A stretch of 64,000 bases of DNA from CAVVAE01 sp963746185. GTDB lineage: Bacteria; Actinomycetota; Actinomycetes; Propionibacteriales; Nocardioidaceae. Positions 52,491 to 62,248 of this stretch are shown here, in pieces. The notes below the pieces were generated by a model. The model saw nothing but the letters and a program-made list of their open reading frames with translations, ran no database searches and had not been told where the DNA came from. The position numbers were made by a program, and so were the translations under genes. Position 1 is the first letter of the stretch. Each line of letters begins with the position of its first letter. The stretch lies in contig CAVVAE010000004.1 in assembly GCA_963746185.1 (NCBI GenBank), forward strand, positions 1,178,001 to 1,242,000, read 5' to 3'.

Positions 52491-54100
52491 CCGAAGACCT
52501 TGATCTCGGCAATGCGACCAACGAAGTTGCCCGCACTCTCCGCGGGCAGCTTGGTGAGCCAGACGAGCAGGAACTGAGTGCGGACCGGCTCATCAAGTTC
52601 GAATGCGGCGTCGGTGCCGGCCGACTTGAGCTCGGCGACGGTTTCGTAGTCATCGGCGGACTCCGTCGGTGCGCTCGAAGCGCTCTCGGGAGCAGCACGG
52701 AGCTCGAGGTCGGTGGGCTCGCCTTGCAGGGTGACCTCCACCTTGGAGACGTCCTGAACTCGACCGAGGTCGACGATGAGGCCGACGCCGTCCTTCTGGC
52801 CACCCAGCGCGGGGTTGTCGAAGTAGGTCCGCGTCTGCCAGGCGGTCGAGGGATTGCCGTCCGTGGCCAGCGGTACGAGGTCGGGGTTCTCATCGCCAGA
52901 GCCGTCGGGGAGGGGGTCGAGGTCCTGGGCCCCCTGGATGGAGAGTTCTTGCGTCGACGGGCCCGAGGAATCGCTCTGAGCGGTCGAGTCATCTGGCGTT
53001 GTCGCGTCCCCGGTGTCGCGCTGGCCCACGAGGAACGCCAGCAACATCGCGCCGAGCACCAAGATCGCCACCACGGTCCACATCAGGGTGCGTCCGAGCG
53101 GCGAAGACGACGGCCCGCCTGAGCCGTCGATCAGGTAGGTCGGCTGGTCACCCGTCGGTGGGCCCGAGTCGTCGCGCGGGAGCAACGCCGGATGCGGCTC
53201 GGCAGCGACCGGGGCAGCAGGATTGGCCGGCGCGGCGAGCCCGACGCTGCCGACGCCCGTGAACCCCTCTTCGGACAGGATGCGACTGAGGTGCTCCTTG
53301 ATCTCCTCAACAGTGGTGATCGGTTCGCCGTAGCGCGGAGGCTGACCGAGCACGCGATCGCACACCGCGTCGAGCGAGCGGGGTACGCCGGCCCGCACCT
53401 GTCGCGGACGGAGCAGCCGACCGTGTTCGGTCGGTGCAGCCGGCAAGCCGCCGTTAGGCCCCCCGGGCCATCGGGCGGTGAGGCAGGCATAGAGCAGCCG
53501 GCCCAAATCGAGCGTGTCCTCGCGGTGCGGGTCTTCCTCGCCGCTGCTTCCCTCACCGGATCCATCGGTCGCCGCGGACGTGGCGGGCTGAGGTTGCTGA
53601 GTGGCTTGCAGGTCCGGCGCGCGCAGGGCGGCGAAGGTGCCGAGGCCGATCACCTTGATGCCACTGGACTTGGTGATCACGATGGTGTCGGGCGCGAGCC
53701 GCCGATGCGGCAGCCCCATCCGATGTGCGTTCGTCATGGCCGCAGCCACTTCGCGCATCAGCCAGGTCGCGCGGCGGGCGGGCAAGGGTCCTTCGCTGAG
53801 AACGACATCGAGCGACTGGCCGGTCGCCCACTCACGCACGACGTAGGTGAGCTCGCCGTCGTCTACGGCATCGAGGACCTGCAGGATGCGCGGATCAGCG
53901 ACCCGCGACGACCGCTTGGCGGCGGCGAGCAGCTCCGAGGAGTATGGCGACGAAGACGGTAGGACCTGCAGGACGACCGAGCGGGCCAAGATCTTGTCGC
54001 GTGCGCGCCACGAGGCGGAATCGCCTTCCTCAGCGAGGAGATCTTCGATGACGTACCGATCAGCGAGCACACTGCCGGGTTGGACCAGATGTGCCCTCAC
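52487..54100 (-). CDS. Free-standing membrane pseudokinase with C-terminal discoidin-like domain
   Basis: 537 aa. The kinase-like domain (about residues 10-275) has lost its catalytic motifs: the VAIK Lys position reads VVLQV, the HRD motif reads HRR (132-134), and DFG reads IGLG. One transmembrane helix (about 338-360) and an extracellular domain (about 400-537) with a galactose-binding/discoidin-like pattern (TAWQTRTYF, VIVDLGRVQDVSKVEVTLQG) follow. In mycobacteria the equivalent is fused to MurJ and recruits FhaA when phosphorylated by PknB; here it is a separate gene downstream of murJ. A signalling-adaptor role is inferred. Confidence 0.9.
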   Translation of the reverse strand: MRAHLVQPGSVLADRYVIEDLLAEEGDSASWRARDKILARSVVLQVLPSSSPYSSELLAAAKRSSRVADPRILQVLDAVDDGELTYVVREWATGQSLDVVLSEGPLPARRATWLMREVAAAMTNAHRMGLPHRRLAPDTIVITKSSGIKVIGLGTFAALRAPDLQATQQPQPATSAATDGSGEGSSGEEDPHREDTLDLGRLLYACLTARWPGGPNGGLPAAPTEHGRLLRPRQVRAGVPRSLDAVCDRVLGQPPRYGEPITTVEEIKEHLSRILSEEGFTGVGSVGLAAPANPAAPVAAEPHPALLPRDDSGPPTGDQPTYLIDGSGGPSSSPLGRTLMWTVVAILVLGAMLLAFLVGQRDTGDATTPDDSTAQSDSSGPSTQELSIQGAQDLDPLPDGSGDENPDLVPLATDGNPSTAWQTRTYFDNPALGGQKDGVGLIVDLGRVQDVSKVEVTLQGEPTDLELRAAPESASSAPTESADDYETVAELKSAGTDAAFELDEPVRTQFLLVWLTKLPAESAGNFVGRIAEIKVFG

Positions 54101-54197
54101 GTCCCTCCTGCCTGTCTGTAATCGCGCGTGACCGACGCTGTCGTGATCCCTGCCGGTCCTTGCGTCTCATGGTAGGCGGTTTGCCCGTATGCCGTGG

Positions 54198-55875
54198 TCA
54201 TCCCCCACGGCGCTTCACCCCCGACCTGACAGTGGCCACGATCTGCGCGATCTCCTGGATCCGCAGTGCGCGCGCCATCAGGAGGTAGGCCGCGATGCCG
54301 ACCAGTCCACCGACGGCGAGGATCACCAGCGAGTCGCTCTTGCTCGCCACGTCGAGGCCGGCTGCCTCTAGCCCAGCCACCGCTGCCCACGCGAGCAAGG
54401 TGGCAGGGACGGCGGCTGCGGCGACCCGGGCGACGAACGCCAGCAAAGAGCGACGCGCGAGCCCACCCAGACGATGAGACAGCACGGCGATCGAGACGAG
54501 GGCACCTACGGCGTACGACGCTCCGTAAGCCACCGCCAGCGCGGGTGCGACGTACTCGGGGTCGACCGCCATCGTCAACGTGATCGCCAAGACGATGTTG
54601 ACGGCCGCGATGAGGCACTGGATGAAGAACGGTGTGCGGGTGTCCTCGATGGCGTAGAAACCGCGGAGCACGACGTAGTGAACGCTGAACATCAACAAGC
54701 CAGGGGCGAAGGCAATCAGCGTGTTGCCGAGCGACGCCGTGTTTCCGGCTGCTTCACCCCAGCTGAACATCACCGTGGCGAGTGCGGGTCCGAGCACGAG
54801 CAGGGCCACAGCGAACGGCACGATCACGGCGAGCACCAGCCGCAAGGTCGACGACATCTCGGCGGCGACGTCGCCTAGTCGACCATCGGCGGCCAGGGCG
54901 GAGACGAACGGCATCGTCGCGGTTGCCAGCGAGACCGTGACGATCGAGTGCGGGACCTGCGTGAGCAAGAACGCGTTGGCATACACCGTGAAACCGCTCG
55001 CGTCAGAGACACCGTTGACGACCTGGGCCGTCCCGGCGGTGGCACGGTGGACCATCACGTAGAACGCCAACTGGTTGACGATGACGAAGCCGACGGTCCA
55101 CATTCCCAGCCGCAGGGTGTGACCGAGCCCGGTGCCTCTGAAGTCGAATCGGGGCGAGATTCTGAATCCGCTGGCTTTCAGGTAGGGGAGCAAGATCGCG
55201 GCCTGCGCGACGATGCCGAGAGTTGAGCCAAGACCCGAGCAGCATCTCTTGGGACGTCGAATATCCGCCACCCGGCTGGGGACCTGAGTAGACAACGAGG
55301 TAGACGATGATGACCGTGATCGAGATGAGGTTGTTGAGGATCGGGGCCCACATCATCGGACCGAACTTGCGGCGGGCGTTGAGAATCTGGCCGAGCAGCA
55401 CGAACATGCCGTAGAAGAAGATCTGCGGCAGGCACCAGCGGGCGAAGTCGATCAGCGACTCCTTCTCGGCGCTCAGGGCGGGATCGGTGAACCAGCTTCC
55501 GTCGACCACGACCCGCATCAGCACCGGGGCAGCAAGTACCAGGACAGCCGTGACACCCGCGAGCACGATCGCACCAAGCGTGATGATCCGGTTGGCGTAG
55601 GCATCGCCACCGTCGGCATCGTTCTTGATCGCCCGAACGAGCTGCGGCACCAGCACGGTGTTGAAGACGCCGCCGGCGACCAGGATGTAGAGGCTGTTGG
55701 GGATGGTGTTGGCGACGTTGAAGACCTCTCCTTGCAGCGAGACCCCGATGGCCGCCGCGAGCAGGCTGGCGCGGACGAATCCGGTGAGCCGCGAGATGAG
55801 TGTCCCTGCCGCCATCACGCCACTGGCGGACAGGATGCTCGGGGTCGCGGAGGAGGTCCCGCTCTCTTCGCTCAC
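54198..55875 (-). pseudogene. murJ: Lipid II flippase MurJ (MviN), with one apparent +1 frameshift
   Basis: Two overlapping frames encode one MurJ. The N-terminal part (GTG 55875, VSEESGTSS) gives VMAAGTLISRLTGFVRASLL and NSLYILVAGGVFNTVLVPQL, continuing to SQEMLLG. The rest continues in another frame from GSTLGIVAQAAILLPYLKASG. Removing one base from the CCC at 55234-55236 restores LLGLGSTLGIVAQAA and 558 codons, a normal length with about 14 helices. MurJ flips lipid II and is usually essential, so an indel error is the best explanation. The start overlaps the DUF6049 stop by 4 bp. Confidence 0.88.
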
Positions 55876-58028
55876 GAGGGGGGTTGCTCCCCGCGTGGGA
55901 CGAGCGTTCCGCCGCGCACGCGCAGGTAAATGCGTCGTCCTGCGGCGACGAAGAGAATCCCGGCCCCGATTCCCATCACGACCCAGATGGCGACGCCGAT
56001 CTGCGTGGCTCGAATGTTGAAGTCCCACGGCTCACCGAACGGTCGGTCACTCGTCGTACTCAGTCTGACCGTGACCGCGGTCAGACCCGAGCCCTGAGAC
56101 TTCGTGGAAACCTCGATGTCGCGGCGTTGGCCTGGGTCGAGCACGAGCGAGTCGATCGGGTCGATCTTCACGGCAGGGTTGTCGGGTCGCACGTTGATCT
56201 TCACGGTCACCGAGACGTCGAGCCCGTTCGTGACGGTAAGCGGAAACCGTCCGGAAGCGCTCGACAGCGCGACGAAGGTGGGGCCAGTCACCGTCACCTT
56301 CTCGTACTCGTTGGTGGCCGCTTTGGCGGTGCGGCGGATCGACACGGCGTGCGACGTCTGGCGAGTCCGCCACAAGGAGCTGCCGCCCGCCGCGAGCTGC
56401 CGGTCGAAAGTGATGCGTGCCTGTTCTTGATCGGTGAGCAGGTCGGTCAGGGTGCGTCCCTTGCTGCGGAGCGTTCGGATAGCGCTGATCACGCCATCGG
56501 ACAGTGGGGTGAAGGCTCTGGGCGGCTTGGGGCGTCCGTCGTAGGTGGCGGCGGGCTCCTGTGCTGTGCTCGCGGCGGTTCGTGGTTCGACCGTTGGGAA
56601 CGTGTACGCCGTCAGCAGATCCAGCGTGTCCGCATCGGCCCCGGGATTCCATCCGAACGGCATGGCAATCACCGATGTCGGGCCGTTTTCGCCATCAACA
56701 GCCCGGACAGTCGCCTCGGCCATGATCCCTTGCAGGAGCTGCAGCGCTGTCGTCGAAGTGGTGATCGGGGTTCCCGCGACATCGGTGCGGGTGACGAGAC
56801 TCGTGAGTGCCCCTCGGTCGGTGGGTACGGACACCTGTGCAGGCGGATAACTAGAGCCCTCCTCGGGCTGCAGGTCAGGGAGACTGGCCTCTGACACCAC
56901 CTGCAAGGGCGTTCCGACATCCCGTGCCAACGAGAGTCCTCGCCGTGTCGAATAGCCGTTGTAGGGCCAGTTCGCCACCGACGTCGTGATCCGTTGGATC
57001 GACGCGTACCGCTGGCTTGCGCGCACGGCAGATTCGACGATGCCGGGCATGTCGTTGGTGCCCAGCGAGCTCGTGTTGGGGCTGCCCCACGGCATCAGGA
57101 GCAAGTCCTGACGAGGCAATGCCTGCGCCATGGTGTCGAGCCAGGCTTTGGCTTCCGGCTGTCCGTCGCCTTCGTGGCCAGGTTTGCCTTGAGCGTTCTC
57201 GCGCAGAGACTGGACGACGTAGCCGTCCGCCATGTCCTCCACGGCTGTGGCCAACGCGGGGTCCATCACAATCTCAAGACTGTCGCTGGGTGCACGATCG
57301 ATGAAGGTTGCCAGGTTGCGGAGCTGTCCACCCTCCGCCAGCGCCAGCGCCAGGCTGTCATCGAGGAAGTTCCCGTTGGCCGAGCGGCGAACCGTGGCTG
57401 CCAGCGGGATCATCGTGACGACCGGCGTTGGGGTGAGAGCACCTGCGTCATTCGCGAGCAACGGCAGCACCGTGTCTGCGCGGGCGTCGGCGTCCATGTC
57501 CCGGCCGTCAACGTTCTGGGCCAGCACGCTGACCCCGACGTGGTAGGCGCCCGTCGTTTCGTTGATCGGCAGCTGGCCGTACGGAATCGACAGTCGGTAC
57601 GACTTGCTCGTCCCCACGAGGACGTTGCCGATCTCGTCGAAGAGTGGAATGGCGACGATGCGTGTGCCGAAGGCCTGCTCGTTGGCTGCAAATTGGTCAA
57701 GCCCTGCGCGCGTCGTCGCCGGTGCAGCTTCGATGTCGAGGTAGACCTGAGCGTCCTCCCAACGCTGGGTCCCGATGTTTGACACCACGCCCCTGACGAC
57801 GAGGGGCTCGCCGGGCGTGATGGCCAGGGGTTCGACCCGGTCGATCGTGACCCGCAGACCTGTCTGCCTCTCCAATTCCGGGTCGGTGGCCTGACGCACG
57901 AGCTGGGTCGTGGGCGTCCCGTTCGTGGGGTAGGCCGTGGTGGCCGCCGCCGTACCGACAGCAGGCGCACAGATCAGCACCGTCAGCGAGGTCGCGGCCG
58001 CCCGGACGAGATGGCGCTTGGCCATCAC
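55872..58028 (-). CDS. DUF6049 family secreted membrane-anchored protein
   Basis: 718 aa. An N-terminal signal peptide (about residues 5-30) is followed by a large extracytoplasmic region with repeated beta-rich sections (VTIDRVEPLAITPGEPLVVRG near the start) and a C-terminal transmembrane helix (about 680-700) with a basic tail. This is the conserved actinobacterial partner upstream of murJ (Rv3909 position). Function unknown, probably cell envelope. It overlaps murJ by 4 bp. Starts at 58028 or 58025 are equally possible. Confidence 0.9.
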   Translation of the reverse strand: MMAKRHLVRAAATSLTVLICAPAVGTAAATTAYPTNGTPTTQLVRQATDPELERQTGLRVTIDRVEPLAITPGEPLVVRGVVSNIGTQRWEDAQVYLDIEAAPATTRAGLDQFAANEQAFGTRIVAIPLFDEIGNVLVGTSKSYRLSIPYGQLPINETTGAYHVGVSVLAQNVDGRDMDADARADTVLPLLANDAGALTPTPVVTMIPLAATVRRSANGNFLDDSLALALAEGGQLRNLATFIDRAPSDSLEIVMDPALATAVEDMADGYVVQSLRENAQGKPGHEGDGQPEAKAWLDTMAQALPRQDLLLMPWGSPNTSSLGTNDMPGIVESAVRASQRYASIQRITTSVANWPYNGYSTRRGLSLARDVGTPLQVVSEASLPDLQPEEGSSYPPAQVSVPTDRGALTSLVTRTDVAGTPITTSTTALQLLQGIMAEATVRAVDGENGPTSVIAMPFGWNPGADADTLDLLTAYTFPTVEPRTAASTAQEPAATYDGRPKPPRAFTPLSDGVISAIRTLRSKGRTLTDLLTDQEQARITFDRQLAAGGSSLWRTRQTSHAVSIRRTAKAATNEYEKVTVTGPTFVALSSASGRFPLTVTNGLDVSVTVKINVRPDNPAVKIDPIDSLVLDPGQRRDIEVSTKSQGSGLTAVTVRLSTTSDRPFGEPWDFNIRATQIGVAIWVVMGIGAGILFVAAGRRIYLRVRGGTLVPRGEQPPS

Positions 58029-58112
58029 CGAACCGGTTCGCGCTGCGCTGACATGCCCAAGATGCTAGCCGGTGGGCATCCTGGTTCCGACCGCCTCATA
58101 CTGTGGAGCATC

Positions 58113-59570
58113 GTGTCGAGTCCCCCCTCGAGAGTCACCTCATCTGTCAGCGAGCTGCAGCGCACGGCGTTGCCGGCTCTAGTGGCCGCGCACCCGGTCG
58201 TCGAGACCCTCGGCAAGCGCTTCGGGGAGGCCGGACACACCATCGCGCTGGTCGGCGGGCCGGTGCGTGACCTGCTCCTAGGAAGGCCGCACGCCGACCT
58301 CGACTTCACGACGTCCGCGACGCCTGAGGAGATCGAGCGCTGCCTCGACGGTTGGGTCGACGCGACCTGGGATGTGGGTCGCGCGTTCGGGACCATCGGC
58401 GCCCGCGTCGGTGATGTGGACATCGAAGTGACGACCTACCGCTCGGAGAGCTACGACCCCACGTCACGCAAGCCCGACGTCGCATTCGGCGACAGCCTCG
58501 AGGGCGACCTCGGCCGCCGCGACTTCACGGTCAACGCGATGGCGCTGGCATTGCCGACGGGTGAGTTCGTCGATCCCTTCGGTGGTCTGGCCGACCTCGC
58601 CGCCGGACTCCTTCGCACCCCCGGTACGCCGGAAGCGTCCTTCACCGACGACCCCCTGCGGATGATGCGAGCGGCACGGTTCGCCGCACAGCTCGACTTC
58701 ACGGTGACACCGGAGGTCGTGAGCGCGATCAGCGAACTGGCCGACCGGATCGAGATCGTCTCGGCAGAGCGGGTGCGCGACGAGCTGGTCAAGCTAATCA
58801 CCTCACCGCGTCCTCGGCTGGGGCTGATGCTGCTGGTCGAGACCGGGCTGGCCGATCGGGTGCTGCCCGAACTCCCGGCGCTTCGGCTCGAGCGAGACGA
58901 ACACCATCGTCACAAGGATGTCTACGAGCACACGTTGACCGTGCTCGACCAGGCGATCACGCTCGAAGACCGGCTGCCTGAAGGAGGTCCGGACCTCGTC
59001 ACCCGGCTGGCCTGCCTGCTGCACGACATCGGCAAGCCGCGCACGCGACGCTTTGCCGGCGACGGCTCGGTGACGTTTCACCACCACGACGTCGTCGGCG
59101 CCAAGATGACGAAGAAGCGGATGAACGCGTTGCGGTTTTCCAGCAACGAGACCAACGACGTGGCTCGGCTGGTCGAGCTGCACCTGAGGTTCCACGGCTA
59201 CGGCGGTGGCGAGTGGACCGACTCGGCCGTCCGCCGTTACGTCAGAGACGCCGGCCCTTTGCTCGACAGGCTGCACATCGTGACTCGCGCCGACTGCACG
59301 ACGCGCAATCGGCGCAAGGCCGAACGACTCCGGCGTACGTATGACGATCTCGAAGCGCGCATCGAACGACTCGCTGCCGACGAGGAGCTCGCCGCGATGC
59401 GTCCGGATCTCGACGGACAGCAGATCATGGCCACGTTGGGTATCGACCCTGGCCCGACGGTCGGACAGGCCTACCAGTTCCTGCTGGAGCGACGGATCGA
59501 GGAGGGTCCGCTCGGTGAGGAACGCGCCCGCGAGGAGTTGCTCGCCTGGTGGGCCGATCAACAGACCTGA
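58113..59570 (+). CDS. cca: CCA tRNA nucleotidyltransferase
   Basis: 485 aa. The class II nucleotidyltransferase domain has LVGGPVRDLLLGRPHADLDFTT with the metal-binding Asp pair, RRDFTVNAMAL, and the EDxxR-equivalent region DPLRMMRAARFAAQ. An HD domain follows with CLLHDIGKPRTR. It adds or repairs the 3' CCA of tRNAs; several tRNA genes here lack an encoded CCA. GTG 58113 has GGAG 6 nt upstream; the frame to 58011 is unconserved. Divergent from DUF6049. Confidence 0.95.
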   Translation: MSSPPSRVTSSVSELQRTALPALVAAHPVVETLGKRFGEAGHTIALVGGPVRDLLLGRPHADLDFTTSATPEEIERCLDGWVDATWDVGRAFGTIGARVGDVDIEVTTYRSESYDPTSRKPDVAFGDSLEGDLGRRDFTVNAMALALPTGEFVDPFGGLADLAAGLLRTPGTPEASFTDDPLRMMRAARFAAQLDFTVTPEVVSAISELADRIEIVSAERVRDELVKLITSPRPRLGLMLLVETGLADRVLPELPALRLERDEHHRHKDVYEHTLTVLDQAITLEDRLPEGGPDLVTRLACLLHDIGKPRTRRFAGDGSVTFHHHDVVGAKMTKKRMNALRFSSNETNDVARLVELHLRFHGYGGGEWTDSAVRRYVRDAGPLLDRLHIVTRADCTTRNRRKAERLRRTYDDLEARIERLAADEELAAMRPDLDGQQIMATLGIDPGPTVGQAYQFLLERRIEEGPLGEERAREELLAWWADQQT

Positions 59571-59579
59571 TCTCGGTCT

Positions 59580-59598
59580 CCCGCCCCCCTTAGGCGGG
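59580..59598. terminator. Short terminator hairpin between cca and the MFS gene
   Basis: CCCGCC (59580-59585) pairs with GGCGGG (59593-59598) across a 7 nt loop, at the convergent junction and overlapping the MFS stop. Short but well placed. Confidence 0.4.
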
Positions 59599-60870
59599 CT
59601 CGCGGACGGACGACGACCGGGAGTAGAGCAGTGCGGTCACGGCATAGCCGATCGCGATCAGGGCCAGGACGGCGTATGACTTGCCGCTGGTCGGGATGAT
59701 CAGCGCGCCTAGGGCAGCGGCTGCCACGAACACGACGTTGAAGATGACGTCGTAGAGCGAGAAGACGCGACCACGGTAAGCATCGTCGACGCCGGTCTGC
59801 ACGAGCGTGTCAACGCAGATCTTCACCCCTTGCGCCGAGACTCCCAACACGAACGCCGCCACCAAGATTGCGGCCTCGGTGAACAGCGCACCAGGGAATG
59901 CCTCGAAGACGGCGGCGGCCAGAAGGAGCACGACGATCCACTGTGGCGGTGAGAGCCGGGTCGTCACCACCGGCGTGATGAACGCTGCGGTGACGAAACC
60001 GAGTCCCGAGACGAGGACCGCGATCGAGAGTCCGGCGAGTGCTGCATCGGTGTCGGCTGGGTCATGAAAGTAGTTGCGGTACAACAGGATCGTCGCGACC
60101 GTCGACAAGCCATAGCAGAAGCGATGCGCGGCGATCACCGCCAGTCCGTGGGCCGGGGCAGGGCGTTCGTGCAGGTGGCGCAGCCCGGCGACGAGCCCGG
60201 TAACCACGTTGTGCAGCTGCCGTCGCACATCAGGCCGGTCGGGGTCGAAGTCGGGCCCGAGCAGGTCGCGGGGTAACCGAGTGGCCAGGCCGGCCGCGAC
60301 CAGGTAGATAGCGGCCGACAGCACCACGATCACGACGTCAGGGTCGCCTGCGGGAATGATCTGCCGAAGTCCGGAGGCGACCCCCAGGCCAGCGATGAAG
60401 GCGATAGTGCCGCTGGTAGGGGTGATCGAGTTGGCCAGCACGAGCTCGTCCCGCTCGACGACATGGGGCAACGCGGCCGAGAGGCCGGCGAGGAAGAAGC
60501 GGTTGATGCTGAACGCGACCAGCACCATGGCAAACAGTGGTGCCCCTCCGACGTCGGCTCCGATGAGCGCGGCGACGACGATCACCGGCAGCAGACGCAC
60601 GACGTTGGAAACCACCAGCACCTGGCGGCGACTCCAGCGGTCCAAGAACACGCCGACGAACGGCCCGAGCACACTGAACGGGAGCAGCACGGCAGCGAGG
60701 GCTCCGGCGATCGAAGCCGCATCGGCGTGACGTTCTGGCGAGAACAGCACGTACGACGCCAGCGCCACCTGGAACACGCCGTCCGCAGCCTGGCTCGTCA
60801 CGCGCACCGCGAACAACTGGCGGAACCGCAGGCCTGCCAGCAGGTGCCGGAGAGCGGCAACGAAACGCAC
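59590..60870 (-). CDS. MFS transporter
   Basis: 426 aa with about 12 membrane segments. The loop after helix 2 reads GVFLDRWSRRQVLVVSNVVRLL, an MFS motif-A variant, and RGRVFSLYDVIFNVVFV lies in the C-terminal half. The architecture resembles drug or siderophore exporters of MFS_3 type. It follows the methyltransferase gene by 12 bp. Substrate unknown. Confidence 0.88.
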   Translation of the reverse strand: MRFVAALRHLLAGLRFRQLFAVRVTSQAADGVFQVALASYVLFSPERHADAASIAGALAAVLLPFSVLGPFVGVFLDRWSRRQVLVVSNVVRLLPVIVVAALIGADVGGAPLFAMVLVAFSINRFFLAGLSAALPHVVERDELVLANSITPTSGTIAFIAGLGVASGLRQIIPAGDPDVVIVVLSAAIYLVAAGLATRLPRDLLGPDFDPDRPDVRRQLHNVVTGLVAGLRHLHERPAPAHGLAVIAAHRFCYGLSTVATILLYRNYFHDPADTDAALAGLSIAVLVSGLGFVTAAFITPVVTTRLSPPQWIVVLLLAAAVFEAFPGALFTEAAILVAAFVLGVSAQGVKICVDTLVQTGVDDAYRGRVFSLYDVIFNVVFVAAAALGALIIPTSGKSYAVLALIAIGYAVTALLYSRSSSVREPA

Positions 60871-60882
60871 GAGGCCGGGTCC

Positions 60883-61719
60883 TCAGCTGGCTCGAACTGG
60901 ACGGACGACGAGCACGGTGGAGTCCTCGAACGCAACCGTCTCCACATCGAGTCCGTGGTCGTGAGCGGTCGTGATGGCAGCGTCGACCTGGTCGGGTAAG
61001 AGTTGAGTCAGCAGGCTGCCCTCGGGTGCCAACCACACACCGCATTGCGCGACGACCTGGCGCCACGGGTCGAGGCCATCGCGGCCGCCATCGACGGCGC
61101 GGCGAGGTTCGGCGTCGCGGAAGTCTCGGGGCAGATGGGCGATCTCGGCCGACGGGACGTAGGGCAAGTGTGCGACAACCACGTCGAGCCGGCCCACCAG
61201 GTCGGCCGGCAAGGCGTCGAACCAGTCGCCCTGATAGACGGCGAACCCAAAAACCCCCCCGTTACGACGGGCGTACTGCAGGGCACCGGAGTCGATGTCG
61301 CAGGCGTGGACTACCCAGTCCGGATACCGGTGTCGAAGGGTCGCCGCGATGGCCCCGCAACCACAGCCGAGGTCGAGTGCGACGACGGTGGCGGGCGCAG
61401 ACGAGTCGGTGACAAGTCGCGGCAGTTGCGTGAGTTCGAGTGCGGCGACCAGATCGGCAGCTCTGGCCCGAGGGATGAAGGCGGGTGGGCCAATCGCCAC
61501 TGTCACGCCGGCGAACTCGGCCACCCCGACGACGTACTCCAAGGGCTCACCCGCACACCGGCGCGCGACGGCGTTCTGTTGGGCGATCGGGTCGGCGAGG
61601 GTGGATTCGATCAGGGCGGCCTCCCTCTCGGCGAAGACGCAACCGGCGGCACGGAGTCTCGCGACGCTGTCCTCTCGAGTGACGGCACCAGAGCGTGGCG
61701 CGTGAGCTCCGGTCATCAC
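60883..61719 (-). CDS. HemK/PrmC-like putative protein N5-glutamine methyltransferase
   Basis: 278 aa. SAM motif I is LDLGCGCGAIAATL, and VHACDIDSGALQYARRNGGV follows. The catalytic loop that reads NPPY in PrmC reads HLPY here (VVAHLPYVPS), then EPRRAVDGGRDGLDPW as in the actinobacterial PrmC-related subfamily. True PrmC modifies release factors; the altered loop makes the substrate uncertain. The start overlaps the MarR stop by 4 bp. Confidence 0.85.
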   Translation of the reverse strand: MMTGAHAPRSGAVTREDSVARLRAAGCVFAEREAALIESTLADPIAQQNAVARRCAGEPLEYVVGVAEFAGVTVAIGPPAFIPRARAADLVAALELTQLPRLVTDSSAPATVVALDLGCGCGAIAATLRHRYPDWVVHACDIDSGALQYARRNGGVFGFAVYQGDWFDALPADLVGRLDVVVAHLPYVPSAEIAHLPRDFRDAEPRRAVDGGRDGLDPWRQVVAQCGVWLAPEGSLLTQLLPDQVDAAITTAHDHGLDVETVAFEDSTVLVVRPVRAS

Positions 61720-62195
61720 GTCGCGACCTCATCGCCAGCGCTGGACTTGCCTTGCTCGCGCACTTCTTCGGCGAGAGCCAGCAGTGCTGGTGCGGCCGAG
61801 CCGAGTCGTTGCTGGTCGCGAGCCGGGAGCGCCCCGAGCGCGACGACGATGGCATCGATGCGTTGTTGCGCAGCTGCGTGCATCAGCTCGGTGCCGGCTG
61901 CGGTGGCGCTGATGAGTACCGACCGGGCGCTGTCGGGGTGGGCGGTACGACGTGCGAGGCCCTGGGTTTCGAGCCCGTCAACGATCCGGGTCATGGTCGG
62001 GCCGGCCACGTCCTCGGTCTTCGCGAGTCGGCCGAGCGTGCAGGGGCCGCCGAACACGAGAACTGACAGGGCGCTCAGCCGAGCAGGTGTCAGCCCCGAC
62101 AGCCGATCGACCCGGCGCAGTCCACGGAGCAGGTGGATCGCCCCGGAGTGCAGGGCGCGCGCCGTGTCGGAGGCTCCACCCTTGTCAGCAACCAC
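61716..62195 (-). CDS. MarR family transcriptional regulator
   Basis: 159 aa. Winged helix domain (about residues 50-110) with LSALSVLVFGGPCTLGRLAKTE, MTRIVDGLETQGLARRTAHPDSARSVLI and the flanking dimerisation helices. Divergent from a VOC gene with an 11 bp inverted repeat between them, so autorepression and control of the VOC gene are likely. Downstream it overlaps the methyltransferase and is followed by the MFS gene, suggesting one regulated unit. Confidence 0.9.
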   Translation of the reverse strand: MVADKGGASDTARALHSGAIHLLRGLRRVDRLSGLTPARLSALSVLVFGGPCTLGRLAKTEDVAGPTMTRIVDGLETQGLARRTAHPDSARSVLISATAAGTELMHAAAQQRIDAIVVALGALPARDQQRLGSAAPALLALAEEVREQGKSSAGDEVAT

Positions 62196-62205
62196 GGGAT
62201 ATGTA

Positions 62206-62235
62206 TAGCATCCCTACTGATTGATAGGCATGCTA
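62206..62235. promoter_or_regulatory. Candidate MarR operator
   Basis: TAGCATCCCTA (62206-62216) and TAGGCATGCTA (62225-62235) form an inverted repeat with 10 of 11 matches and an 8 bp spacer, centred in the 53 bp MarR/VOC divergent gap. Such symmetry is typical of MarR operators. Confidence 0.6.
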
Positions 62236-62248
62236 CGAGAGGACGACC

